Below are positions 17,134 to 25,396 of a stretch of DNA of 40,743 nt, one piece after another. Every line of letters begins with the position of its first letter. Position 1 is the stretch's first letter. The notes beneath the pieces are model-generated. The model was not told the DNA's origin and made no database searches. It saw nothing but the letters and a program-made list of their open reading frames with translations. This DNA comes from Leucobacter soli. GTDB taxonomy: Bacteria > Actinomycetota > Actinomycetes > Actinomycetales > Microbacteriaceae. Location: the NCBI RefSeq assembly GCF_910593785.1, contig NZ_CAJVAP010000026.1, positions 1 to 40,743 of the forward strand, read 5' to 3'. The translations under genes were made by a program, and so were the position numbers.

Positions 17134-18747
17134 ATGCCCCTCCGCGCCACCCGCCGCGCAGTGACGCTGCCGGAGCTGCCCGCAGACGTGCGCTCCGTGG
17201 ATCTCTGCTTCGGCGAGGATCGGGTCTGGTCGATCGACCTCGACGCGGCGCCTCCGGTCTGGCGCCGGCTCCTCTCGGGGCGGGGCCTCGCCGGCGGTCG
17301 CAACGGTCACCCCTGGCCGGCCGCGCTGACTCCCCACCTCCGCGGCAGCACCGCGCTGATCCTGCGGAACTCCGCCGACGGCCGCGAACTCGCCCGGACC
17401 GAGGTCCGCTTCACCGACGAGGAGCGCCCCGCACGCGTCGTCGACGAGACCGGGGTGCCGCTCGCGGTCAACAAGTGGGGTCGGCTGGGGCGCACACTCG
17501 ACGCGGGCGACGACGGGGTGCAGGATCGCATCCTCGATCGCACCGAGGAGATCATCGGGCACCTGGATCGGATGGGACTCCGCCCCTTCATCGTCGGAGG
17601 CACCCTGCTGGGAGCGGTCCGCGACGGGGCACTGCTTCCGCACGACGACGACGCCGATGTCGCCTACCTCTCGACCTGCACGAACCCGGTCGACGTCGCC
17701 CGCGAGGGCCTCGCCGTCGGGCACCGGCTCGAGGCGTTCGGCTACGAGCTCGTCCGCCACAGCGCCACCCACATGCAGCTCCACTTCCGCGAGCCGGGAG
17801 GCGGGGTCGACCACTACGTCGACGTGTTCGCCGCGTTCTTCACCGACGACGGGCTGATCAATCAGCCGTTCCACGTGCGCGGGCCGATGCGCACGGAGCA
17901 GATGCTGCCCTTCGGCTCGGCGGCCATCGCCGGGCGAAGCTTCCCAGCGCCGGCCGACACCGACCACTGGCTGACCATCAACTACGACGAGAACTGGCGC
18001 ACCCCGATCCCGGGGTACCGGCTCGTCACGCCCCTCGACACCCGCCGCCGCTTCGAGAACTGGTTCGGCCTCTTCAACAGCGACCGCGAGTTCTGGGACG
18101 ATCGGCATCGCCGCGGTGCGGATGAGACCGGCAGCGGCACGGACTGGATCCTGCATCATGCCCCGGAGCTGCGCGCCGGCACGTGCATCGACCTGGGCTG
18201 CGGCACCGGCAGCCTCGGAGCCGCGCTGCGCAACGGACCCGGTGGAGCCCGCGAGGGCGCCTCCGGATCGCATGCCGCCGAGTTCGCCCGGCGGATCGTC
18301 GCGGCGGACTACAGCCGCGCCGCGTTCGAGGCCGTCGCCGCTCGGGGCGACTCGGGCATCCATCCCGCGACCGTGAACCTGCTCCAGCTCGACGCGCTCG
18401 CTCTGCCCCGCGACGCCGGTATCAAGGGCGCGTTCGACCTGGTGGCCGACCACGTGCTCGACCAGGTCGATCCGCAGGCGGTGCCGCAGGCGCTCCGGCT
18501 CATACGCATGGCGCTCCGCTCCGGGGGAACCGTGCTCGCGACGTGCCACGCTCGCCGGGATCCGGATCGACCGGATGCGGATCCGACCAACCGCTTCCTG
18601 CCGCACGAGCGTTTGAGGCGCCTGGCCGCGCCGCTCGGGCTCGACGTCGAGATCACCCCGCTCGCGCCCCGCTCGCGCGAGCGCCGGCGCCGCCCGTACG
18701 GTGCGCGATTCCGCCTCCGCCACTCACCCCTCGAGGAGTCACCATGA
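17134..18747 (+). CDS. LicD-family phosphotransferase fused to a SAM methyltransferase
   Basis: The 537-residue protein is a three-part fusion. Residues 1-120 are unassigned. Residues about 130-310 are a LicD/nucleotidyltransferase-fold domain with 'GGTLLGAVRDG' (from 155) and His170-Asp-Asp-Asp, the motif used by LicD enzymes to add phosphocholine or other phospho-groups to teichoic acids and glycans. Residues about 320-530 are a class I SAM-dependent methyltransferase with the glycine motif DLGCGTGSLGAAL (from 353) and an acidic 'AADYS' strand end. One plausible role is transfer of a phosphorylated substituent that is also methylated, but the substrate cannot be read from sequence. ATG 17134 has a weak GAAGG about 15 nt upstream. 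The gene ends in ATGA, overlapping the next small gene. Confidence 0.85.
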   Translation: MPLRATRRAVTLPELPADVRSVDLCFGEDRVWSIDLDAAPPVWRRLLSGRGLAGGRNGHPWPAALTPHLRGSTALILRNSADGRELARTEVRFTDEERPARVVDETGVPLAVNKWGRLGRTLDAGDDGVQDRILDRTEEIIGHLDRMGLRPFIVGGTLLGAVRDGALLPHDDDADVAYLSTCTNPVDVAREGLAVGHRLEAFGYELVRHSATHMQLHFREPGGGVDHYVDVFAAFFTDDGLINQPFHVRGPMRTEQMLPFGSAAIAGRSFPAPADTDHWLTINYDENWRTPIPGYRLVTPLDTRRRFENWFGLFNSDREFWDDRHRRGADETGSGTDWILHHAPELRAGTCIDLGCGTGSLGAALRNGPGGAREGASGSHAAEFARRIVAADYSRAAFEAVAARGDSGIHPATVNLLQLDALALPRDAGIKGAFDLVADHVLDQVDPQAVPQALRLIRMALRSGGTVLATCHARRDPDRPDADPTNRFLPHERLRRLAAPLGLDVEITPLAPRSRERRRRPYGARFRLRHSPLEESP

Positions 18748-18941
18748 AGCAGCGATTCAAGCGGTTCGCCCGGAGCGTCCGCGATGCCCTGCCGGGCGGC
18801 CCGCGCGGTTCATTGCGGGCGCGGGTCGAACGCCTCGAACGCGAGCTCGACGAGTGCCGGCGCGACAGCCGGCGCGCGGCGGAGCTGCTCGACCTCGTCG
18901 AGGAGCGCCTGACACCGCGGAGCGAGGCCGACCGGGCGTAG
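18744..18941 (+). CDS. Small basic coiled-coil protein coupled to the LicD fusion
   Basis: The protein has 65 residues. The start ATG overlaps the TGA of the LicD-methyltransferase gene (ATGA), and GAGGAG lies 5 nt upstream, so translation is almost certainly coupled. The N-terminus is basic (MKQRFKRFARSVRDAL). Residues about 24-56 form a charged heptad-like helix ('ARVERLERELDECRRDSRRAAELLDLVEERL'-type pattern), suggesting a short coiled coil. It has no signal peptide or membrane segment. I do not recognise a family. It may be a partner or membrane-surface adaptor for the fusion enzyme, which is inference from the overlap alone. Confidence 0.75.
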   Translation: MKQRFKRFARSVRDALPGGPRGSLRARVERLERELDECRRDSRRAAELLDLVEERLTPRSEADRA

Positions 18942-18987
18942 GGAGCGGTCGGCGCACCGCCGCGCCGGCAATCTCTCCGGGCGTATT

Positions 18988-19020
18988 GCGCGCTCCCTCC
19001 GCCGTGCGGAGGGAGCGCGC
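18988..19020. terminator. Strong bidirectional hairpin terminator
   Basis: A perfect 15-bp stem (18988-19002 with 19006-19020) has a 3-nt loop. It sits between the convergent ends of the 65-residue gene and the metalloprotease gene. It lacks a T-run but is the most stable simple hairpin in the window. Confidence 0.8.
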
Positions 19021-19037
19021 AAGTGAGAACTCTCGGC

Positions 19038-21770
19038 CTAGGAGGCGTAGTAGGCGCGGTACAGGAACTTCGCCATCACCGTGCGGTTGACCTTGCTGCT
19101 CGACTTGAAGTAGCGCTTGCCGCCCTTCTTCGCACCGGTGTAGACGCGTTCGTTGTACATCCACGAGACGGCCTTGAAGTTGAAGCTGCTGCTCTTCTTC
19201 AGGTCCGCGTAGGGCGACTTCGAAAGCGCCGGATACGAGGAGTCGTGCCCGGTGAGCACGAAGATCGCGCGCGCGATCTCCCCGCGGGTCGCGGCCTTGG
19301 TCGGGGCGAAATAGCGCTTGCCCTTCTTCTTCGTGCCGGTGATGAAGCCGTTCTCGTAGGCGTAGGCGATCTGCTTGTAGCCCGAGCGGCTCGTCTTCAC
19401 ATCGGCGAAGGGAGACTTGCTGGGCGGGGTGTAGCTCGCCGGCGGGTTCGCGTTCCACATCAGCCGCGCGAGCAGGTCGTGGGTCACGGTGCCCTTCGGG
19501 CTGAAGGTGCTCCCGTTGATGATGCCCTGCTCCTTCATGAACGCGATCTCCGTGTAGCCGTCGGCGCCGTAAAGCACGTCCTTGTAGGGCGGCGACTGCA
19601 CGTTGACCTTGGCGGAGACCGATCCCTTGCCGGTGATGTACCCCTTGGCCGAAGGCCGCACCTTCACGCTGATCTGCTTGCCGATGTCGGAGCGCGTCGT
19701 CTTGTAGCTCGACTTCGTCGCCTTCTTGATCGCCTTGCCGTTGCGGTACCACTGGTACTTCTGCGTGATCTTCTTGGGCGTGCCGCCGAACGTGGTCTTC
19801 CAGCTGCCGCTCGTCTTGACCTTGAGCGTCTTGCCCGCGATCGGATCGCCGCCGCCCGAGACGGACGCCGTGACCGACTTGCCGCCGTTCTTGAAGCCCT
19901 TGCGGAACTCGACCCGTACCTTGGCCTTGGTCGAATTGGTCTCGAGCACGGTGATGCGCACGCCGTTCTGATACGGGTACATCTTCTGGCCGGCGGCCAT
20001 GCCCTGCGCCTGCCCGTTCGTCGGGTTCCCGTAGTACGTGTACGTCGTACGGGGAGCGAGCACCGAGCTGCGGATGTTCCGGTACGTGTGCCACTTGCCG
20101 TTCCACTTGTAGCGGCCCTTCGCGTAGCTCTTCAGCACGCGGACGCCGGTGGTGATCTGGCCTTCGGCCGGAGCCGAACCCTGCCAGGCGCTGATCGCCC
20201 CGCCGATGCCGCTGTCCTGGCCCGTGCCGGTGCGGTACTCGACGAAGATCGTCCCGCTCTTGCCGCCGTTCACCTTGAGGCCGCGGCGGCCCGAGTCGGC
20301 CGAGGCCGCGTAGATCCAGAGATCCTGCACGGCGCCCTTCTTCGAGCTGACCGACTTGATGCTGCTGTTCGCGACGCCGAGCTCGTACTTCTGCGCGATG
20401 TTCAGGGCCGGGGGCTTCGCGGTGAAGGCGTCGCCCATCACGCTCCAGCGATCGTTGTACTCATTGTCGGTGCACGTGCTGAACGGCCGCTTCACCTGGT
20501 AGGGGTAGCCGTCCCACGTCCACTTGTGGCCGGTGTCGATCCTGCCGGAGAGGGAGTTGACGTTGCCGCAGGTACGGGACTGCGCATGGCCGAGTCCGAG
20601 ATTGTGGCCCATCTCGTGCGCGGTGATGTCGAGGCCCATATTCGCACTGGTCACCGGATCGGCGTACGCCAGGTCCGTCCAGATGGTCCCGCCCTGATGG
20701 AAGGTGGCCCCGATGCTGGCGAGTCCCGCCGGACCGCAGTTGCCCTGCTCCACGAAGACGAGGAGGTGGCGGTAGCTCTTCTCGAAGTAGCTGACGGTCT
20801 TGCCGAACTTCTTCGCCGCGTACTTCCAGAGCGCGGGCATGTTGCAGTAGTCGCGGTAGCTGCTGGAGGACTTGTAGCCCTTGATCGAGAGGCCCTTGAA
20901 CTTGCCGCCCGTCTGCTTCTTCCAGTAGGTCCCCGTGTCCGTCGCGATCTTCTTCACCGTCGCCGAAGTGAATCCGGTGCCGATCGGGTTCTTGAAGTTG
21001 AAGATGTAGACCTTGTGCGTCTTCTTGCTCGGAGCCTTCACCGCGGCGAGCGGCGCGCTGACCGTTCCCGAGAGCGTCACGCGCTGCGTCGCCGCACCGG
21101 CTGCTGCGACAGCCTCGGCCGTCGGGATCGGGCCTGCGACGTCGATCCGATCCTGCACCGTCTGCTGGACGGCGTCGCTCAGGACGATCTCGCCGGCGAA
21201 TTCCTGGCCGGTCGCGATCTCACCGTCGAAGGATCCCTCATCGACCGGCAGCATGTCGCCGTCCTCGGTCGTGAGCCACACTCCGCCGGCCGCCGGGTCG
21301 ACGTTGTCGGAGCGCACCGCTTCGTCACCGGAAGCTGCGTCGCCCTCCACCGCGCCGTCATCCGCTGTGCCATCGGCGTGGTCGTGATCCACGTCGCCCT
21401 CATCGCCCGGGGTCTCGTCCGCGATCATCGCCGCGCTCTCCGCGTGGATGACCATCAGCGAACCGTTCACCGGCACCGACACGGGAGCCGCCTCGAGCTC
21501 CTCGGGCACCTCGACCGGCTCGACCTCGTCGACGACCTCGACGGTCGGCGAGGCCACGGCCGCATCCGCCGCCGCCTCGGCCGTGGCGCCATCGTCGACC
21601 GCCGGCTGCGCCGTGTCGAGCGACTGCGCGGGCTGCTCGGCCGGTTCCGTCACCGCTGAAGGTGCCGGCGAGGCCGTAGCGTCCTCCTGGGTGCTGCAAG
21701 CGGTGAGCGTGCTGAGGAGCATTGCCCCAGCGACGACCCCGCCGATCAGTGAGCGCCCTGTCGCGCGCAT
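19038..21770 (-). CDS. Exported metzincin metalloprotease lipoprotein with Ig-like and SLH domains
   Basis: The 910-residue protein starts at ATG 21770 with a perfect AAGGAGG upstream. Residues 1-25 form a lipoprotein signal ending in the lipobox L22-T-A-C25. An acidic, Asp/Glu/Ala-rich region (about 26-230) is followed by a basic catalytic domain with the full metzincin zinc motif HEMGHNLGLGH (His385, Glu386, His389, His395) and a downstream 'WSVMG' Met-turn. The layout resembles M11/gametolysin-type peptidases. Next come an Ig-like repeat ('YQWYRNGKAIKKATKSSYK') and, from about 727, three SLH repeats ('YKDV', 'FADVKTSRSGYKQIAYAYENG', 'YADLKK'). SLH domains bind wall polymers, so the enzyme may be held at both the membrane and the wall. 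The acidic region may act as a prodomain. Confidence 0.87.
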   Translation of the reverse strand: MRATGRSLIGGVVAGAMLLSTLTACSTQEDATASPAPSAVTEPAEQPAQSLDTAQPAVDDGATAEAAADAAVASPTVEVVDEVEPVEVPEELEAAPVSVPVNGSLMVIHAESAAMIADETPGDEGDVDHDHADGTADDGAVEGDAASGDEAVRSDNVDPAAGGVWLTTEDGDMLPVDEGSFDGEIATGQEFAGEIVLSDAVQQTVQDRIDVAGPIPTAEAVAAAGAATQRVTLSGTVSAPLAAVKAPSKKTHKVYIFNFKNPIGTGFTSATVKKIATDTGTYWKKQTGGKFKGLSIKGYKSSSSYRDYCNMPALWKYAAKKFGKTVSYFEKSYRHLLVFVEQGNCGPAGLASIGATFHQGGTIWTDLAYADPVTSANMGLDITAHEMGHNLGLGHAQSRTCGNVNSLSGRIDTGHKWTWDGYPYQVKRPFSTCTDNEYNDRWSVMGDAFTAKPPALNIAQKYELGVANSSIKSVSSKKGAVQDLWIYAASADSGRRGLKVNGGKSGTIFVEYRTGTGQDSGIGGAISAWQGSAPAEGQITTGVRVLKSYAKGRYKWNGKWHTYRNIRSSVLAPRTTYTYYGNPTNGQAQGMAAGQKMYPYQNGVRITVLETNSTKAKVRVEFRKGFKNGGKSVTASVSGGGDPIAGKTLKVKTSGSWKTTFGGTPKKITQKYQWYRNGKAIKKATKSSYKTTRSDIGKQISVKVRPSAKGYITGKGSVSAKVNVQSPPYKDVLYGADGYTEIAFMKEQGIINGSTFSPKGTVTHDLLARLMWNANPPASYTPPSKSPFADVKTSRSGYKQIAYAYENGFITGTKKKGKRYFAPTKAATRGEIARAIFVLTGHDSSYPALSKSPYADLKKSSSFNFKAVSWMYNERVYTGAKKGGKRYFKSSSKVNRTVMAKFLYRAYYAS

Positions 21771-21807
21771 GTGTGCCTCCTTGGCCGTACCGGCATAGTG
21801 TCCGATA

Positions 21808-21827
21808 ATCCTAGGCGAATTCTCGCC
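21808..21827. promoter_or_regulatory. Divergent promoter region with a small palindrome
   Basis: TAGGAT on the minus strand (21808-21813) is a candidate -10 for the metalloprotease gene. It abuts GGCGA-ATTC-TCGCC (21814-21827), a short inverted repeat. On the plus strand TAGGTT (21867-21872) could serve the LGFP-like protein gene. Shared control is possible but not shown. Confidence 0.35.
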
Positions 21828-21897
21828 ATCGCGCGCAGCCTCGGTTAGGGTGGAACGGATTGTCGCTAGGTTCAACATGCACTTGAAGGTAAGAGAT

Positions 21898-24339
21898 ATG
21901 ACGTTCAAGAAGGCCCGCTCCACCGCCCTCGCGGTGATCGCCGGTGCCGCCGTGCTCGCCTCGAGTCTCGTCGCCGTCACCGCCGCACCCACCCCCGCGC
22001 AGGCGTGGTCAACTACGGACTTCAAGGCGGGCAGCATCATCGACGACGCGCTCTTCTACGACGGCACGGCCATGACCGCGAGCCAGATCCAGACCTTCCT
22101 GAACAGCCGCGCGAAGTGCATCATCGGCACCTCCGGCTACGAGGCCGGAACGAAACGGAACGGCAACACCATCGCCGAGAAGTGCCTGCGCAGCTACAAG
22201 GCGAAGACCACGAGCAAGGCCGCCAACAGCAACTGCAAGGCATACAGCGGCAAGAGCAGCGAGACCGCGGCGCAGATCATCGCGAAGGTCGGCAAGGCGT
22301 GCGGGATCAGCCCGAAGGTCCTGCTCGTGACCCTGCAGAAGGAGCAGAGCCTCGTCACCGACACCTGGCCGTACGAGATCCAGTACGATCGCGCCATGGG
22401 CTACGCCTGCCCCGACAGCGGCCCGGGCGGGTCTGCCAACTGCGACAAGAACTTCTACGGCTTCTTCAACCAGGTCTACAGCGCGGCCTGGCAGTTCAAG
22501 AACTACAAGTCCTACCCGATGTCCGGCATCAAGCAGGGCACCACCTCGACCATCAAGTACCACCCGAGCAACAGCTGCGGCACCTCGAAGGTCAAGATCG
22601 CCAACTACGCGACCGCGGCGCTCTACACGTACACGCCGTACCGCCCCAACACGGCGGCGCTGAACGCCGGCTTCGGCAGCGCGAACAACTCCTGCTCGTC
22701 GTACGGCAACCGCAACTTCTTCAACTTCTGGAACAGCTGGTTCGGCTCGGTGCGCGCGAACCTGCAGATCACCGGCGCGATCAAGAAGGTCTACGACGCG
22801 GCCGAAACCGCCGGTGCCTCCTACGGCGCCGCGGTCTCGCCGCGCAAGAAGATCACGGCCAACGGCGGCGGCTATCAGATGGTGTTCGAGAACGGCATCA
22901 TCACGACCTCCACCAAGCTCGGCAAGACCTACGGCATCCAGGACAGCTCGGCCTACGCGAGCGACACCTGGGCGACCGCCTACCTCGCGAAGGGCGGGGC
23001 CTCCGGCTCGTGGGGCTTCATCGCCGGAGAGACGCAGCAGCCCGGCTACCGCACGCTCGCGTTCCAGAACGGCACCGCTATCGCGAACAGCAGCACCATC
23101 AACGGCGTGCGCTACCTGCCCTCGCGGATCTACGCGGCCTGGGTCGCGCCCGGCGCCAAGTCGTCGCAGATCGCCTCGGGCCCCTACGGCTGGCCCACCG
23201 CCGACGCCTACATCCCCGCCTCGACGGCCGCGAGCCAGCACTTCGAGAAGGGCACCCTCATGGCGGCGGGGTCGAAGAGCACGCTCGTCGACGCCACCGA
23301 CCTGAAGCAGTGGAACGCGCTCGGCGGCTACAGCGCCATCGGATTCTTCACCGGCAACACGGCCACCTTCGATGGGAAGCGCTACCGCACCACCCAGAAG
23401 GGCACCGCCTACTTCGCCGACGAGCAGACGCAGGTCTTCCTCCCCAACGGTGCGCTGCGCACGGCCTACATCGCCGCGAAGGGCCCGAAGGGCACGTGGG
23501 GCTGGCCCGCAGCCGCACCGGGCAACATCACCGGCGGCGCACGCATGAAGTTCTCGAACGGGTACAGCGTCCACCGCACGGCCAAGGCGAAGACCTACTT
23601 CATGGCGGGCAAGACCTACAACGACTGGGTGAAGCGCGGCGGCGTCAAGTCGGTGCTCGGCTACCCGACGGCCAACACCAAGGTGCTCGCCGACGGCAGC
23701 TTCCAGCGCTACGCGAAGTACGCGATCTTCTACGGCCCGAAGAAGACGATCCAGCTCAAGCGCGAGACGATCGTGAACGACTACCTCGCGGCCGGCGGCC
23801 CGGCGACCGCCTGGGGTTGGCCGACGGCGAAGAAGACCATCAGCGGCGGCAAGCGGATGACGCTCTCGAACGGCTACGTGCTCTACGAGAAGAGCCGGAA
23901 CCGGACCGTCTTCGTCTCGAAGGAGTCCTACCAGGACTGGTCGAAGCGCGGCGGCACCAAGGCGTCGATCGGCTACCCGAGCGCCAGCACGAAGACCGTC
24001 TCGGACGGCTCCTACCAGCAGTACAGCAAGCACTACGTCTACTTCGGACCGACGAAGAAGATCGCGTTCAAGAAGGGCGCCGTCACCAAGGCCTACATGG
24101 CGGCCGGCGGCCCGAAGAACAGCGGCTGGGGCTGGCCCGTGGCGAAGCAGCAGACCGCAGCGAACGGCACGATCACGGTGGCGTTCTCGGGCGGCACGCT
24201 CAAGATCACGAAGTCGGGCGCGGTCAGCTTCAAGAAGACTCCGTCGACGAGTGTCGCCGACCCGCAGGGCCCGGGGTCGGAGGAGGCGCCGCAAGAGGAC
24301 GCCTCGAAGGACGAGGGATCCGACTCGTCCGCCGAGTGA
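21898..24339 (+). CDS. Exported LGFP-like repeat protein with an N-terminal globular, possibly wall-active domain
   Basis: The 813-residue protein starts at ATG 21898 with GAAGGT 9 nt upstream. A Sec signal peptide ends near 'APTPAQA-W' (residue 36). Residues about 37-300 are a globular domain rich in paired Cys. It contains 'CGISPKVLLVTLQKEQSLVTD', which recalls the catalytic-Glu helix of lysozyme-like enzymes; I cannot confirm this. Residues about 300-775 hold several LGFP-like repeats ('SVLGYPTANTKVLADGSFQRY', 'ASIGYPSASTKTVSDGSYQQY', 'GWGWP'), a module that binds cell-wall material in actinobacteria. The last 35 residues are acidic. ATG 21877 is an alternative start. It is divergent from the metalloprotease and shares its Lys/Tyr/Ser-rich composition. 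Confidence 0.83.
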   Translation: MTFKKARSTALAVIAGAAVLASSLVAVTAAPTPAQAWSTTDFKAGSIIDDALFYDGTAMTASQIQTFLNSRAKCIIGTSGYEAGTKRNGNTIAEKCLRSYKAKTTSKAANSNCKAYSGKSSETAAQIIAKVGKACGISPKVLLVTLQKEQSLVTDTWPYEIQYDRAMGYACPDSGPGGSANCDKNFYGFFNQVYSAAWQFKNYKSYPMSGIKQGTTSTIKYHPSNSCGTSKVKIANYATAALYTYTPYRPNTAALNAGFGSANNSCSSYGNRNFFNFWNSWFGSVRANLQITGAIKKVYDAAETAGASYGAAVSPRKKITANGGGYQMVFENGIITTSTKLGKTYGIQDSSAYASDTWATAYLAKGGASGSWGFIAGETQQPGYRTLAFQNGTAIANSSTINGVRYLPSRIYAAWVAPGAKSSQIASGPYGWPTADAYIPASTAASQHFEKGTLMAAGSKSTLVDATDLKQWNALGGYSAIGFFTGNTATFDGKRYRTTQKGTAYFADEQTQVFLPNGALRTAYIAAKGPKGTWGWPAAAPGNITGGARMKFSNGYSVHRTAKAKTYFMAGKTYNDWVKRGGVKSVLGYPTANTKVLADGSFQRYAKYAIFYGPKKTIQLKRETIVNDYLAAGGPATAWGWPTAKKTISGGKRMTLSNGYVLYEKSRNRTVFVSKESYQDWSKRGGTKASIGYPSASTKTVSDGSYQQYSKHYVYFGPTKKIAFKKGAVTKAYMAAGGPKNSGWGWPVAKQQTAANGTITVAFSGGTLKITKSGAVSFKKTPSTSVADPQGPGSEEAPQEDASKDEGSDSSAE

Positions 24340-24357
24340 GTGCGCCGCTCGGGTCCG

Positions 24358-24377
24358 ATCCTGCGTCCAGGCAGGAT
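24358..24377. terminator. Short hairpin between convergent genes
   Basis: ATCCTGC (24358-24364) and GCAGGAT (24371-24377) pair with a 6-nt loop in the 45-bp gap between convergent stop codons. It is weak but well placed. Confidence 0.4.
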
Positions 24378-24384
24378 TCAGCCG

Positions 24385-25311
24385 TCAGGCCTTATCGGCG
24401 GGGAGCCCCCCGGCCACGAAACGGCGGAAGAGGATCCGCTTCGCCCACGCCGGCATGAGCCGGTAGGCCCCCTTGACCACGACGTTGCGCAGGTACTGCC
24501 CCGTCGTGACGAACCCCATGCGGCGCAACTCCCCCTGCAGACGCCACTCGGTGCGAGCCTCGGTCCAGCCGCCGCGTCGCGCGAAGGCCCCGGCCCCCAC
24601 CCGGTACCGCAGGAGCGGCTCGGCGATGTTCTCGACCCGCGCACCGCCGGCGATCATCCGCACGCCCAGCCAGTAGTCCTCCATCTTGCCGAAGCGCTGA
24701 TACCCGCCGACGCCCTCGACGGCAGCGGCCCGGTACATCATCGTCGGGTGGTTGAACGGGTTGTGCGTCCGGGCGTGGGCGCGGATGCGCTCCGCCCCGA
24801 CCGGGGGGACGCGCACCGCGGCGGGTGTCGCCGGATCCTCCTCGAACTCCGTCATTCCCGTCCCGACGAGATCGTACCCCTGCTGGATCAGCTCCCACTG
24901 CCGCGCGAAGCGCTCGGGCGTCGAGACGTCGTCCGCATCCATGCGCGCCACGACCTCGGTGCGGCACGCCGCGAGGCCGGCGTTCAGCGCTTCCGTCAGG
25001 CCGCGGTTCTCGGGCAGCGCCACGATCTCCACCGGGATCGGCGACGTCTCGACCAGGCGGCGCAGCTCGACCGCGAGCTCCGACGGCACCGGCCCGTCCT
25101 GCACGATCACGGCCGCGGCGGGGCGGAGCGTCTGGCCCTGCACCGAGCTCTCGAAGGCGAGCCGCAGGAACTCCGGGCGATCCTTCGCGTACACCGGGAG
25201 GAGCAGAGAGAATCCGTCACCGCGTCGGGGCGGCCTCCGCGTGCCGCCATCCGTCACTGCGCCGTCCTTCCTCACCGCGTCATCACCCGTCGCCGCACCG
25301 TCGTCCATCAC
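24385..25311 (-). CDS. Family 2 glycosyltransferase
   Basis: The 308-residue GT-A enzyme resembles surface-polysaccharide galactosyl- and rhamnosyltransferases. It has 'FSLLLPVYAKDRPEFLRLAFES', 'LPENRGLTEALNAGL', the metal-binding 'VARMDADDVSTPERF', 'HPTMMYRAAAVEGVGGYQ' and the acidic acceptor-site motif 'MEDYWLGVRM'. No membrane segment is seen, so it probably works at the cytoplasmic membrane face. GTG 25311 is 6 nt after TAGGCT (25318-25323), fitting a leaderless mRNA; ATG 25308 is the next codon. The first 35 residues are a disordered-looking Asp/Gly/Ala/Arg tail. The gene converges on the LGFP-like protein gene and follows the Ig-like gene in the same direction. Confidence 0.88.
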   Translation of the reverse strand: MMDDGAATGDDAVRKDGAVTDGGTRRPPRRGDGFSLLLPVYAKDRPEFLRLAFESSVQGQTLRPAAAVIVQDGPVPSELAVELRRLVETSPIPVEIVALPENRGLTEALNAGLAACRTEVVARMDADDVSTPERFARQWELIQQGYDLVGTGMTEFEEDPATPAAVRVPPVGAERIRAHARTHNPFNHPTMMYRAAAVEGVGGYQRFGKMEDYWLGVRMIAGGARVENIAEPLLRYRVGAGAFARRGGWTEARTEWRLQGELRRMGFVTTGQYLRNVVVKGAYRLMPAWAKRILFRRFVAGGLPADKA

Positions 25312-25317
25312 CGCACC

Positions 25318-25323
25318 AGCCTA
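25318..25323 (-). promoter_or_regulatory. -10 box for a leaderless start at GTG 25311
   Basis: TAGGCT on the minus strand is separated by 6 nt from GTG-ATG, with no ribosome site. The glycosyltransferase therefore probably has its own promoter downstream of the Ig-like gene. Confidence 0.55.
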
Positions 25324-25396
25324 TTCGAGGCGCCCGGGAACGACGACGGGCGCCCACCCCGAGGGATGAGCGCCCGCGCGCCGTGCGGAGAACCTG

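Noticed and set aside
18183-18941. 252-codon frame ending in the small coiled-coil gene
   Set aside because: Its first 187 codons are a shadow of the methyltransferase domain. Only the part from ATG 18744, with its own ribosome site, is kept.
21771-22040. N-terminal extension of the metalloprotease to 22040
   Set aside because: It would run into the divergent gene, while ATG 21770 has a perfect ribosome site and a lipoprotein signal.
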